From: TMED14 sp003444795
Lineage (GTDB): Bacteria; Bacteroidota; Bacteroidia; Flavobacteriales; Schleiferiaceae
Length of the DNA stretch: 22,861 nt
Direction: 5' to 3'
Assembly (NCBI GenBank): GCA_963978445.1
Contig: CAXBRT010000013.1
Location: forward strand, 1-22,861
The notes under the pieces are model-generated. The model was given only the letters and a program-made list of their open reading frames with translations, ran no database searches and was not told the DNA's origin. Positions 15,551-22,330 of this stretch are shown here, piece by piece. Both the position numbers and the translations under genes were made by a program. Each line of letters opens with the position of its first letter. Position 1 is the stretch's first letter.

Positions 15551-18181
15551 TTACAGGTCTAAAAGTGGGCTCAGCCAGCGGGCAGCATCCTCGATGGAAA
15601 TGCCACGACGCTGGGCGTAATCGTGCAATTGGTCTTGGTCAATTTTGGCCAAACCAAAGTATTTGGCTTCCGGGTGGCCGAAATAATATCCGCTCACCGC
15701 GGCGGTCGGGTACATGGCCTTGTGCTCCGTCAACGTGATACCTGTGTGCTTGGTGGCATCCAGCAACTGGAACAATAAATCTTTCTCTAGGTGGTCCGGG
15801 CAGGCCGGATAGCCCGGCGCGGGCCGAATTCCCTGGTAGGACTCGGCGATTAGGCTTTCATTGCTAAGGGCTTCTTCCGCTGCATAGCCCCAAAACTCTT
15901 TTCGCACGCGTTCGTGCAGGTGCTCCGCAAAGGCCTCTGCCAATCGGTCTGCGAGTGCCTTCAGCATAAGAGCGCTGTAGTCATCTTGGGCGGCCTCGTA
16001 TGTTGCTACACGCTCGTCTAAGCCATGGCCCGTAGTAACCGCAAAGAGGCCGAGTGTATCCTCCCCCGCTGGGTCAATGTAATCCGACAAAGCGGCATAG
16101 GCGAGGCCCTCTTTCTTTTTGCCTTGCTGGCGCAGGGTGAGGAAGCGGTGTTCGTCCTTGTCGCCGTCCGTCACCACGATGTCGTCGCCGTCCTGTCGTG
16201 CAGGGAAGAATCCATACACGCCGTCCGCGCGCAACCAGCCTTCTTCGACCACCTGCTGGAGCATGGCCTGGGCATCCGCAAAGAGCTTGGTGGCTTGTTC
16301 CCCAACCACGGAATCTTGGAGAATTCTGGGGTACTTCCCATGAAGATCCCAGGCCATGAAGAAGGGGGTCCAATCGATGTAGGGGACCAAGGCCGCCAAC
16401 GAGTAATCGGTTAATGGGAAGACGCCGTACTCCGCGGGCTTAGGGGCTTTTAGCGCGGGGTCTACGACGACGCGTTGACGTCGCGCATCCTCGATGGCAA
16501 CAAAGTTGCGCTGGTTGCTTCGGTTGGCGTATTGCTCGGCGAGGCGGTCGTATTCGGCTCGAATATCCGCGGCAAACCCAACGCCTTCTGCGCCGAGCAA
16601 TTTTTGCACCACCGGTACGGAGCGCGAAGCGTCATTCACGTGCACCACAGGGCTGTCTAACACCGGTTGAATCTTCACCGCCGTATGCGCCCGTGATGTC
16701 GTTGCCCCGCCAATGAGCAAGGGCTTCTCGATGCCTTGGCGCTTCATCTCCGACGCCAAAAAGACCATTTCGTCCAAAGATGGCGTGATCAATCCGCTCA
16801 AGCCAATCGCATCTACATCGTGGACCACTGCAGCGTCCAAAATCTTTTGAGGGGGCACCATGACGCCCAAGTCAATGACTTCGTAATTGTTGCATTGCAA
16901 GACCACGCTCACAATATTCTTTCCAATGTCGTGGACGTCCCCTTTCACCGTGGCCATGAGGATCTTGCCCTGCTTTCGAGGAACCGCATCGCTGGATTCA
17001 AAGAAGGGCTCCAAGTAGGCTACCGCCTTTTTCATGACCCGAGCAGACTTCACCACCTGAGGCAGGAACATTTTACCTGCACCAAAGAGGTCTCCCACCA
17101 CGTTCATGCCGGCCATCAAGGGGCCTTCAATCACGTTCAACGGGGCGCTCAGGGCGACACGTGCTTCTTCCGCATCCGCTTCAATATGGGCGTCCAGGCC
17201 ATTGACCAAGCTGTACTCAATGCGGTCTGCAATGGGAAGTTGGCGCCAAGATTCGTCCTTTTCGCGGACCGAAGCGGCGCCTCGTACCGTTTCAGCCAGG
17301 GTAAGCAGTCGCTCGGTCGCGTCAGCCCGGCGGTCCAGCAGAACGTCCTCCACATGTTCGCGAAGGGTGGGATCAATCTTGTCGTACACGATGAGCTGCC
17401 CCGGGTTGACTATGCCCATGTCCATGCCATGGGCAATGCCGTGGTAAAGGAAGCAGGCGTGCATGGCCTCGCGCACCACGTCGTTGCCGCGGAAGGAGAA
17501 ACTCACGTTTGAAACACCTCCGCTGACCTTGGCACCGGGAAGGTTTTCCTTGATCCATGCGGTGGCCTCAAAAAAGTCCAAGGCATTGCGGCGGTGCTCC
17601 TCCATGCCCGTGGCGACGGGGAAGATGTTCGGGTCAAAAATGATGTCCTCTGCCGGGAATCCGACCTCTTCGGTGAGGATTCGGTAGGCGCGTGAACAAA
17701 TGTCCACACGGCGCTGGTAGGTGTCCGCCTGTCCCTCCTCGTCAAAGGCCATGACGATGACCGCTGCGCCGAAGCGCAAAACCGTTTTGGCTTGGGCCTT
17801 GAATTCGGCCTCTCCCCCTTTGAGCGAAATGGAATTGACGACCGCCTTGCCTTGGACGCATTTTAGACCCGCCACAATAATCTCCCACTTGGAGGAATCA
17901 ATCATGATGGGGATGCGCGCAATGTCGGGCTCCGAAGCAATTAAGTTGAGGAAGGTGGTCATGGCGTACACGCCGTCCAGCATGCCTTCATCCATGTTGA
18001 CATCCAGAATTTGAGCACCGCCTTCCACTTGGTCGCGGGCGATGTCCAGCGCCTCTTCGTATTGCTCCTCCTTAATGAGTCGAAGGAAGCGGCGGGACCC
18101 CGTCACATTGGTCCGCTCGCCCACATTCACAAAATTGCTTTGCGGGCTGATTTTTAAAGGTTCCAGTCCACTCAGTTTCAT
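15551..18181 (-). CDS. metH: Methionine synthase, C-terminal subunit (folate-, cobalamin- and SAM-binding domains)
   Basis: The 876-residue product carries the MetH modules after the homocysteine domain. The pterin-binding TIM barrel (about 1-290) includes NFVNVGERTNVTGS and RIPIMIDSSKW. The cobalamin cap and Rossmann domains (about 320-560) include GDVHDIGKNI, in which His417 is the lower axial cobalt ligand. The activation domain (about 570-876) includes IRPAPGYPACPDH near 785-797, the SAM site used for reductive reactivation. It transfers methyl from 5-methyl-THF through cobalamin to homocysteine bound on the separate N-part protein. The ATG at 18181 overlaps the preceding stop (ATGA), arguing for translational coupling and a fixed 1:1 supply. 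An upstream in-frame extension of 27 residues exists, but it overlaps the previous gene and lacks family resemblance. Confidence 0.95.
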   Translation of the reverse strand: MKLSGLEPLKISPQSNFVNVGERTNVTGSRRFLRLIKEEQYEEALDIARDQVEGGAQILDVNMDEGMLDGVYAMTTFLNLIASEPDIARIPIMIDSSKWEIIVAGLKCVQGKAVVNSISLKGGEAEFKAQAKTVLRFGAAVIVMAFDEEGQADTYQRRVDICSRAYRILTEEVGFPAEDIIFDPNIFPVATGMEEHRRNALDFFEATAWIKENLPGAKVSGGVSNVSFSFRGNDVVREAMHACFLYHGIAHGMDMGIVNPGQLIVYDKIDPTLREHVEDVLLDRRADATERLLTLAETVRGAASVREKDESWRQLPIADRIEYSLVNGLDAHIEADAEEARVALSAPLNVIEGPLMAGMNVVGDLFGAGKMFLPQVVKSARVMKKAVAYLEPFFESSDAVPRKQGKILMATVKGDVHDIGKNIVSVVLQCNNYEVIDLGVMVPPQKILDAAVVHDVDAIGLSGLITPSLDEMVFLASEMKRQGIEKPLLIGGATTSRAHTAVKIQPVLDSPVVHVNDASRSVPVVQKLLGAEGVGFAADIRAEYDRLAEQYANRSNQRNFVAIEDARRQRVVVDPALKAPKPAEYGVFPLTDYSLAALVPYIDWTPFFMAWDLHGKYPRILQDSVVGEQATKLFADAQAMLQQVVEEGWLRADGVYGFFPARQDGDDIVVTDGDKDEHRFLTLRQQGKKKEGLAYAALSDYIDPAGEDTLGLFAVTTGHGLDERVATYEAAQDDYSALMLKALADRLAEAFAEHLHERVRKEFWGYAAEEALSNESLIAESYQGIRPAPGYPACPDHLEKDLLFQLLDATKHTGITLTEHKAMYPTAAVSGYYFGHPEAKYFGLAKIDQDQLHDYAQRRGISIEDAARWLSPLLDL

Positions 18182-19170
18182 GCGCGAACGGGTTTTCTGG
18201 GGGTAATGCCCTGGGCTGCTTGCGCAAAGGCACGAATATGCGCCGGCGTCGTACCGCAGCATCCGCCCAAAATATTCACAATTCTGAGGTCCAAATACTC
18301 TATCACCGCGGCAGCCATGTCTTCTGGGGTCTCATCGTACCCGCCAAAGGCGTTGGGCAATCCGGCGTTGGGATAGGCACTCACTAAGAAGGGCGCCTCT
18401 GCCGCCAAGGTCTGGAGGTAGGGTCGCAAGTCTTTGGCGCCCAAGGCACAATTGAGGCCGATGCTCAACAAGGGCATGTGACTCAGGGAAATGAGAAACG
18501 CTTCCGTCGTTTGACCGCTGAGCGTTCGGCCGCTCGCATCCGTGATAGTGCCACTAACCATGACCGGTACGCTTTGGCCGCGCTTTTCAAAGGCTTCCTG
18601 AACTGCGTACAATGCGGCTTTCGCATTGAGCGTGTCAAAAACCGTCTCAATTAACAAGGCATCAACACCGCCTTCCATCAAGGCCTCTGCTTGCTGTTGG
18701 TAGGCGGTGGCGAGTTCATCAAACGTGATGTTTCGGTACGCGGGACGGTTGACATCTGGACTCAACGACAAGGTCCGGTTGGTGGGCCCAATGGCGCCTG
18801 CGACAAAGCGTGGCTTTTCCGGAGTGCTGTAGGCCTCAGCTATGGATTTGGCCAAGCGAGCCCCTTCCACATTGATGTCCCACACCAAGGATTCCATGCC
18901 GTAATCCGCCATGGAAATGGTCTGAGCGTTGAAGGTGTTGGTCTCAATGATGTCCGCTCCGGCTTCCAAGTATTGTCCGTGGATTTCCCGAATAATCGAC
19001 GGCTGCGTCAGATTGAGCAAATCATTATTCCCTTTTACGGGCTGGCCCCAATCCGAGAATTGCGCCCCGCGGTATCCCGCCTCATCTAAGTGGTAACCTT
19101 GGATCAATGACCCCATGGCCCCATCTAAAATGAGGATGCGTTCCGCGGCTGCTTTATGAATGGATACCAT
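18178..19170 (-). CDS. metH: Methionine synthase, N-terminal subunit (homocysteine S-methyltransferase domain)
   Basis: This 330-residue protein corresponds to the first domain of MetH, a zinc TIM barrel that binds homocysteine. The start reads ILDGAMGSLIQGYHLDE (about 13-29), typical for the family. The three zinc cysteines are Cys241 (GLNCALGA) and Cys304-Cys305 (LGGCCGTTPAHI), the spacing seen in MetH and BHMT proteins. ETNTFNAQTISMADYG (about 77-92) is also diagnostic. In many bacteria this domain is fused to the rest of MetH; here the chain ends right after the domain and the remainder starts in a 4-base overlap (ATGA). Stand-alone homocysteine methyltransferase action on S-methylmethionine is less likely given that neighbour. 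The ATG abuts a hairpin belonging to the SAM-I riboswitch leader. Confidence 0.94.
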   Translation of the reverse strand: MVSIHKAAAERILILDGAMGSLIQGYHLDEAGYRGAQFSDWGQPVKGNNDLLNLTQPSIIREIHGQYLEAGADIIETNTFNAQTISMADYGMESLVWDINVEGARLAKSIAEAYSTPEKPRFVAGAIGPTNRTLSLSPDVNRPAYRNITFDELATAYQQQAEALMEGGVDALLIETVFDTLNAKAALYAVQEAFEKRGQSVPVMVSGTITDASGRTLSGQTTEAFLISLSHMPLLSIGLNCALGAKDLRPYLQTLAAEAPFLVSAYPNAGLPNAFGGYDETPEDMAAAVIEYLDLRIVNILGGCCGTTPAHIRAFAQAAQGITPRKPVRA

Positions 19171-19205
19171 GTCCTTCGTCGTTTTATACGCTTATTCAGA
19201 AGGAC
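19171..19205 (-). promoter_or_regulatory. Putative start-sequestering hairpin (expression platform of the SAM-I switch)
   Basis: On the minus strand GTCCTTC (19205-19199) pairs perfectly with GAAGGAC (19177-19171) across a 21-base loop, and the 3' arm ends directly before the metH ATG at 19170. Three bases of the 5' arm (19201-19199) also belong to a strand, 19201-19191, that can pair with the aptamer's P1 5' strand. The hairpin and that alternative pairing are therefore mutually exclusive. Confidence 0.55.
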
Positions 19206-19225
19206 ACAAGGCGCATGGCCTGGAG

Positions 19226-19317
19226 CTCATCTATCTGCATCTGCAGCGGGAGTTAGCACCCTTGCTTAGGGGTTGCCAAGACGTCTAAGGGCCCGTCCCT
19301 CGGTCTTTCTGGATAAG
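19226..19317 (-). ncRNA. SAM-I (S-box) riboswitch controlling metH-metF
   Basis: Reading the minus strand from 19317, the conserved S-box core appears in order: CTTATCCAGAAAG, GAGGGACGGGCCC, TTGGCAACC, GGGTGCTAACTCC and ATAGATGAG. P1 is formed by CTTATC (19317-19312) with GATGAG (19231-19226). The GA-rich K-turn segment and the GGCAACC / GGTGCTAA joining regions are those of the SAM-I family. It should bind S-adenosylmethionine and repress the operon encoding both MetH parts and MetF. The aptamer begins at about the predicted transcription start and ends 55 bases before the ATG. The region downstream lacks a terminator T-run, so control is probably at translation. Confidence 0.92.
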
Positions 19318-19322
19318 CACGG

Positions 19323-19353
19323 CAAAGGTAGTTGGGATTTTTAGGACCACAAG
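19323..19353 (-). promoter_or_regulatory. Promoter of the metH-metH-metF operon
   Basis: On the minus strand a CTTG (TTG core at 19352-19350) is followed after 19 bases by TACCTTTG (19330-19323). This is a textbook Bacteroidota TTTG-N19-21-TAnnTTTG promoter with one -33 mismatch. The predicted transcript start, about 19318, coincides with the first base of the SAM-I aptamer. Confidence 0.78.
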
Positions 19354-19411
19354 GGTGTCTAAACAGGTATATCTGCCTTTTTGGTCAAACTTTATGGGTA
19401 TAGAAAAAATA

Positions 19412-19442
19412 GTTGCTTAAGCAGTCGATGCCATTACCTTTG
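19412..19442 (+). promoter_or_regulatory. Promoter of metK
   Basis: GTTG (TTG at 19413-19415) is followed after 19 bases by TACCTTTG (19435-19442), the same architecture as the divergent metH promoter. The predicted start, about 19447-19449, falls at the 5' edge of the SAM-II aptamer. The -33 boxes of the two promoters are only about 58 bases apart, back to back. Confidence 0.78.
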
Positions 19443-19445
19443 CCC

Positions 19446-19495
19446 TCGCGTGGAAGGATTTGTCCGATTGCAACCACGGTAAAAAATGCTAAACC
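19446..19495 (+). ncRNA. SAM-II riboswitch (SAM-alpha) upstream of metK
   Basis: The conserved SAM-II order is visible. The P1 5' arm CGTGG (19449-19453) is followed by GGATTTG, CCGATTGCA and the P1 3' arm CCACG (19474-19478). After that come GTAAAAAA and finally ATGCTAAA, which supplies the pseudoknot strand of this compact aptamer. The family is known from Alphaproteobacteria and Bacteroidota methionine/SAM genes. It should sense SAM and lower metK expression. It begins at the predicted transcript start and lies about 68 bases before the metK ATG. Confidence 0.85.
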
Positions 19496-19516
19496 CGGCC
19501 TACCGCAGCTTAGCAT
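19486..19516 (+). promoter_or_regulatory. Alternative hairpin overlapping the SAM-II pseudoknot strand
   Basis: ATGCTAA (19486-19492), the 3' pseudoknot strand of the SAM-II aptamer, is repeated perfectly inverted as TTAGCAT (19510-19516), with a small nested CGG/CCG stem between. A run of seven T follows at 19525-19531 after an 8-base gap. This is probably the expression platform, but whether it controls termination or translation, and in which direction, is unresolved. Confidence 0.5.
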
Positions 19517-19562
19517 CCACACCGTTTTTTTGGGCTTCCTGTCGCCAACTAAACCTGTTGCT

Positions 19563-20843
19563 ATGAGCTACCTATTTACCTCAGAATCCGTGTCCGAAGG
19601 GCACCCCGACAAAGTATCTGATCAGATTTCAGATGCCCTTGTGGACCATTTTATCGCTTTTGACCCCGAGTCTAAAGTTGCCTGTGAAACCCTTGTCACC
19701 ACGGGCCAAGTAGTCTTAGCTGGCGAGGTAAAGTCCAAAACCTACATTGACGCCCAAGAAATTGCGCGTGACGTCATCCGGAAGATTGGTTACACCAAGT
19801 CCGAGTACATGTTTGAGGCGAACTCTTGCGGTGTTTTGAGCGCCATCCACGAACAATCTCCAGACATTAACCAAGGCGTAGACCGTTCCAGCAAAGAAGA
19901 GCAGGGTGCGGGCGACCAGGGCATTATGTTTGGTTATGCCACAGATGAGACGGACAACTACATGCCTTTGGCCCTTGAGTTGAGTCATTTGTTGCTTCGC
20001 GAATTAGCCGCTATCCGCAAGGAAGGCAAGGTGATGAAGTATCTCCGTCCTGATTCCAAGAGCCAGGTGACCATTCGCTACAGCGATCGCGACGTACCTG
20101 AGGCTATTGATACGGTGGTTATCTCCACGCAGCACGACGACTTTGCGGATGAAAAGGCGATGCAGGACAAAATTGCCGCCGACATCCAACGCTACCTTAT
20201 CCCACGAATCAAAAAGCAATTGCCCCGTCGCGTCCAGCGCCTCTTCACCAAGGAAGTCCGCTATCTCATCAACCCCACAGGCAAGTTCGTCATTGGCGGA
20301 CCACATGGAGATACCGGTTTGACGGGTCGTAAAATCATTGTGGATACCTATGGCGGAAAAGGAGCTCACGGTGGTGGTGCCTTCTCTGGCAAGGACCCCT
20401 CTAAAGTGGACCGCTCCGCTGCCTATGCAGCTCGCTATGTGGCCAAGAATTTGGTGGCTGCAGGAGTGGCCAAGCAAGTTTTGGTCCAGCTGGCCTACGC
20501 CATTGGCGTTGCCGAGCCTGTCGGCTTCTACATCAATACCTACAATACGTCCAAAGTGCGTGGCGCTGATGGCAAAAAATTGACGGATGGCGCCATTGCT
20601 CAAAAAGTTCAGTCGCTGTTTGACTTGCGCCCTTATGGTATTGAGACCAAGTTTGGTTTGCGCCAGCCCATCTATGCGGAGACGGCTGCCTACGGACACA
20701 TGGGCCGCAACCACGAGGTGGTGGAAAAGCAATTCAAGCGCCCCACAGATAAGGGGATTGAAGTGAAGACCATGAAAGTGGAACTGTTCACCTGGGAAAA
20801 ATTGGATGCGGTTGCGAGCATTCAAAAGGCTTTCGGTTTGTAA
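19563..20843 (+). CDS. metK: S-adenosylmethionine synthetase
   Basis: MetK condenses methionine and ATP to SAM, releasing phosphate and pyrophosphate; it is a cytoplasmic homotetramer. From the ATG at 19563 the product has 426 residues, slightly longer than the 384 of E. coli but usual for Bacteroidota. Motifs are SEGHPDKVSDQISDAL (His14 and Asp16 of the active site), GAGDQGIMFGYA (about 115-126), the phosphate-binding GGPHGDTGLTGRK (about 245-257) and GGGAFSGKDPSKVDRSAAY. The frame is open for 50 residues upstream, but that stretch covers the promoter and the SAM-II aptamer and is not coding. It is divergent from metH and is followed by its own strong terminator at 20867-20895. Confidence 0.97.
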   Translation: MSYLFTSESVSEGHPDKVSDQISDALVDHFIAFDPESKVACETLVTTGQVVLAGEVKSKTYIDAQEIARDVIRKIGYTKSEYMFEANSCGVLSAIHEQSPDINQGVDRSSKEEQGAGDQGIMFGYATDETDNYMPLALELSHLLLRELAAIRKEGKVMKYLRPDSKSQVTIRYSDRDVPEAIDTVVISTQHDDFADEKAMQDKIAADIQRYLIPRIKKQLPRRVQRLFTKEVRYLINPTGKFVIGGPHGDTGLTGRKIIVDTYGGKGAHGGGAFSGKDPSKVDRSAAYAARYVAKNLVAAGVAKQVLVQLAYAIGVAEPVGFYINTYNTSKVRGADGKKLTDGAIAQKVQSLFDLRPYGIETKFGLRQPIYAETAAYGHMGRNHEVVEKQFKRPTDKGIEVKTMKVELFTWEKLDAVASIQKAFGL

Positions 20844-20866
20844 TCTGAAAAGCTTCACAAGTTGAA

Positions 20867-20895
20867 AAGGCGGCTCAAAAGAGCCGCCTTTTTTT
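20867..20895 (+). terminator. Rho-independent terminator of metK
   Basis: AAGGCGGCTC (20867-20876) and GAGCCGCCTT (20881-20890) form a perfect 10-bp stem with an AAAA loop, and the T-run continues to 20895. It lies 23 bases after the metK stop and reads on the plus strand. Confidence 0.92.
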
Positions 20896-20902
20896 ATGGC
20901 AC

Positions 20903-20933
20903 AAAAAAAGGGCGCCTGGTGGGCGCCCTTTTT
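20903..20933 (-). terminator. Rho-independent terminator of ahcY
   Basis: AAAGGGCGCC (20907-20916) and GGCGCCCTTT (20922-20931) form a perfect 10-bp stem with a 5-base loop. On the minus strand the 3' arm merges into seven T (20909-20903), so it terminates ahcY, whose stop is at 20950-20952. The plus strand also carries five T at its end, so it may back up metK termination. Confidence 0.9.
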
Positions 20934-20949
20934 GCCGGTAATATTTCGC

Positions 20950-22269
20950 TTAGTAGCGGTACGTTTCTGGCTTGAAGGGGCCTGCCACCGTTACACCGAT
21001 GTACTCGGCTTGATCCTGTGAAAGGGTGTCCAATTCAGCACCTACAGCTGCGAGGTGCAAGGCTGCCACTTTCTCGTCCAAATGCTTGGGGAGGGTGAAG
21101 ACTTCATTGGGGTACTTGCCCGGATTGGTGTAGAGTTCAATCTGCGCCAAAACTTGGTTGGTGAAGCTATTCGACATCACGAAGCTGGGGTGTCCCGTTG
21201 CACAACCCAAGTTGACCAAACGGCCTTCCGCCAAAATGATAATGTCATTGCCATCTACATTGTACAAGTCGACTTGCGGCTTAATAGTAGACTTAGTAGA
21301 ACCGTAGTTCTTGTTCAACCAGGCCATGTCAATTTCATTGTCAAAGTGGCCAATGTTGCACACGACCGTCTTGTCCTTCATGGCTTTGAAGTGACGATCT
21401 ACAATGATGTTCTTGTTACCCGTAGAGGTGATTACGATGCCTGCCAAGCCGACTACGTCATCCATTCGGCGAACCTCAAATCCGTCCATCACAGCCTGAA
21501 GGGCACAGATAGGATCGATTTCTGTTACGATCACACGAGCGCCGGCTGCCTTGAAGGATGCAGCGGTACCCTTGCCTACGTCTCCGTAACCAGCACAAAC
21601 GACCACCTTACCGGCAATCATCAAGTCTGTTGCACGGCGGATGGCGTCAACGGCTGATTCACGGCAACCGTATTTATTGTCAAACTTGCTCTTGGTGACA
21701 CTGTCGTTCACATTGATGGCAGGCATGGGCAAGGTGCCTTTGATCATGCGCTCGTATAAGCGGTGTACGCCGGTAGTCGTTTCTTCGGATAAGCCGCCGA
21801 TCCCGGTAGCCAATTCAGGATAGCGATCCAAAACCATGTTGGTCAAGTCGCCTCCATCGTCCAAAATCATGTTCAAGGGCTGTTGGTCTTCGCCAAAGAA
21901 CAAGGTCTGCTCAATGCACCAATTAAATTCCTCTTCATTCATGCCCTTCCACGCATACACGGGAATGCCCGCTGCCGCGATAGCCGCAGCCGCGTGGTCC
22001 TGGGTCGAGAAAATATTGCAAGAAGACCAGGTTACATCTGCACCCAGCTCTACCAGGGTTTCAATCAAGACGGCCGTTTGGATGGTCATATGCAAACAAC
22101 CTGCAATGCGCGCACCCTTCAAAGGCTTGCTGGCACCGTATTCTGCGCGCAGGGCCATGAGGCCAGGCATCTCCGCTTCAGCCAGTTGAATTTCTTTACG
22201 TCCCCATTCGGCCAAAGCCAAGTCCTTGACTTTATATGGGATGTAGTTGGTCGCTACCATATTTTCCAT
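20950..22269 (-). CDS. ahcY: S-adenosylhomocysteine hydrolase (adenosylhomocysteinase)
   Basis: AhcY is an NAD-dependent cytoplasmic enzyme that splits S-adenosylhomocysteine, the inhibitory by-product of methyl transfer, into adenosine and homocysteine, which feeds back to MetH. From the ATG at 22269 it has 439 residues. Motifs are YKVKDLALAEWGRKEIQLAE near the start, GCLHMTIQTAVLIETL, SSCNIFSTQDHAAAA, DSVTKSKFDNKYGCRES, the NAD loop GYGDVGKGT near 226-234, and the family's C-terminal ending PFKPETYRY. An in-frame ATG at 22302 would add 11 residues, but it lies within the probable promoter (22300-22307), so I reject it. A Met at 22260 is an alternative start. It is convergent with metK, and the two share a double terminator region. 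Confidence 0.96.
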   Translation of the reverse strand: MENMVATNYIPYKVKDLALAEWGRKEIQLAEAEMPGLMALRAEYGASKPLKGARIAGCLHMTIQTAVLIETLVELGADVTWSSCNIFSTQDHAAAAIAAAGIPVYAWKGMNEEEFNWCIEQTLFFGEDQQPLNMILDDGGDLTNMVLDRYPELATGIGGLSEETTTGVHRLYERMIKGTLPMPAINVNDSVTKSKFDNKYGCRESAVDAIRRATDLMIAGKVVVCAGYGDVGKGTAASFKAAGARVIVTEIDPICALQAVMDGFEVRRMDDVVGLAGIVITSTGNKNIIVDRHFKAMKDKTVVCNIGHFDNEIDMAWLNKNYGSTKSTIKPQVDLYNVDGNDIIILAEGRLVNLGCATGHPSFVMSNSFTNQVLAQIELYTNPGKYPNEVFTLPKHLDEKVAALHLAAVGAELDTLSQDQAEYIGVTVAGPFKPETYRY

Positions 22270-22299
22270 GAATTTCGCGTTTGTAATGGTATGGAACGG

Positions 22300-22307
22300 C
22301 AAAGGTA
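22300..22307 (-). promoter_or_regulatory. -7 promoter element TACCTTTG for ahcY
   Basis: The minus strand carries the same octamer as the metH and metK promoters, placing the transcript start at about 22295 and giving a leader of roughly 25 bases before the ATG at 22269. No TTG at -33 was found. The leader is too short for a riboswitch, so ahcY seems not to be under direct SAM or SAH sensing here. Confidence 0.5.
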
Positions 22308-22330
22308 GGAATAAGGTTCAGGTTGAGGTC

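Noticed and set aside
16736..17512. 258-codon open frame antisense to the metH C-part
   Set aside because: His/Gln-rich composition typical of the reverse complement of a real gene; no motif recognised.
18182..18262. 27-residue N-terminal extension of the metH C-part
   Set aside because: It overlaps the 3' end of the upstream gene in another frame and does not resemble MetH; the ATGA overlap at 18178-18181 gives the natural start.
19413..19562. 50-residue N-terminal extension of MetK from a TTG start
   Set aside because: The TTG is the -33 box of the promoter and the stretch contains the -7 element and the SAM-II aptamer; the family N-terminus begins at 19563.
20004..20858. 284-codon open frame antisense to metK
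   Set aside because: metK is unambiguous on the other strand; this frame has no family resemblance and no promoter-like element.
22270..22302. 11-residue extension of AhcY starting at 22302
   Set aside because: This ATG lies within the TACCTTTG element, upstream of the predicted transcript start.
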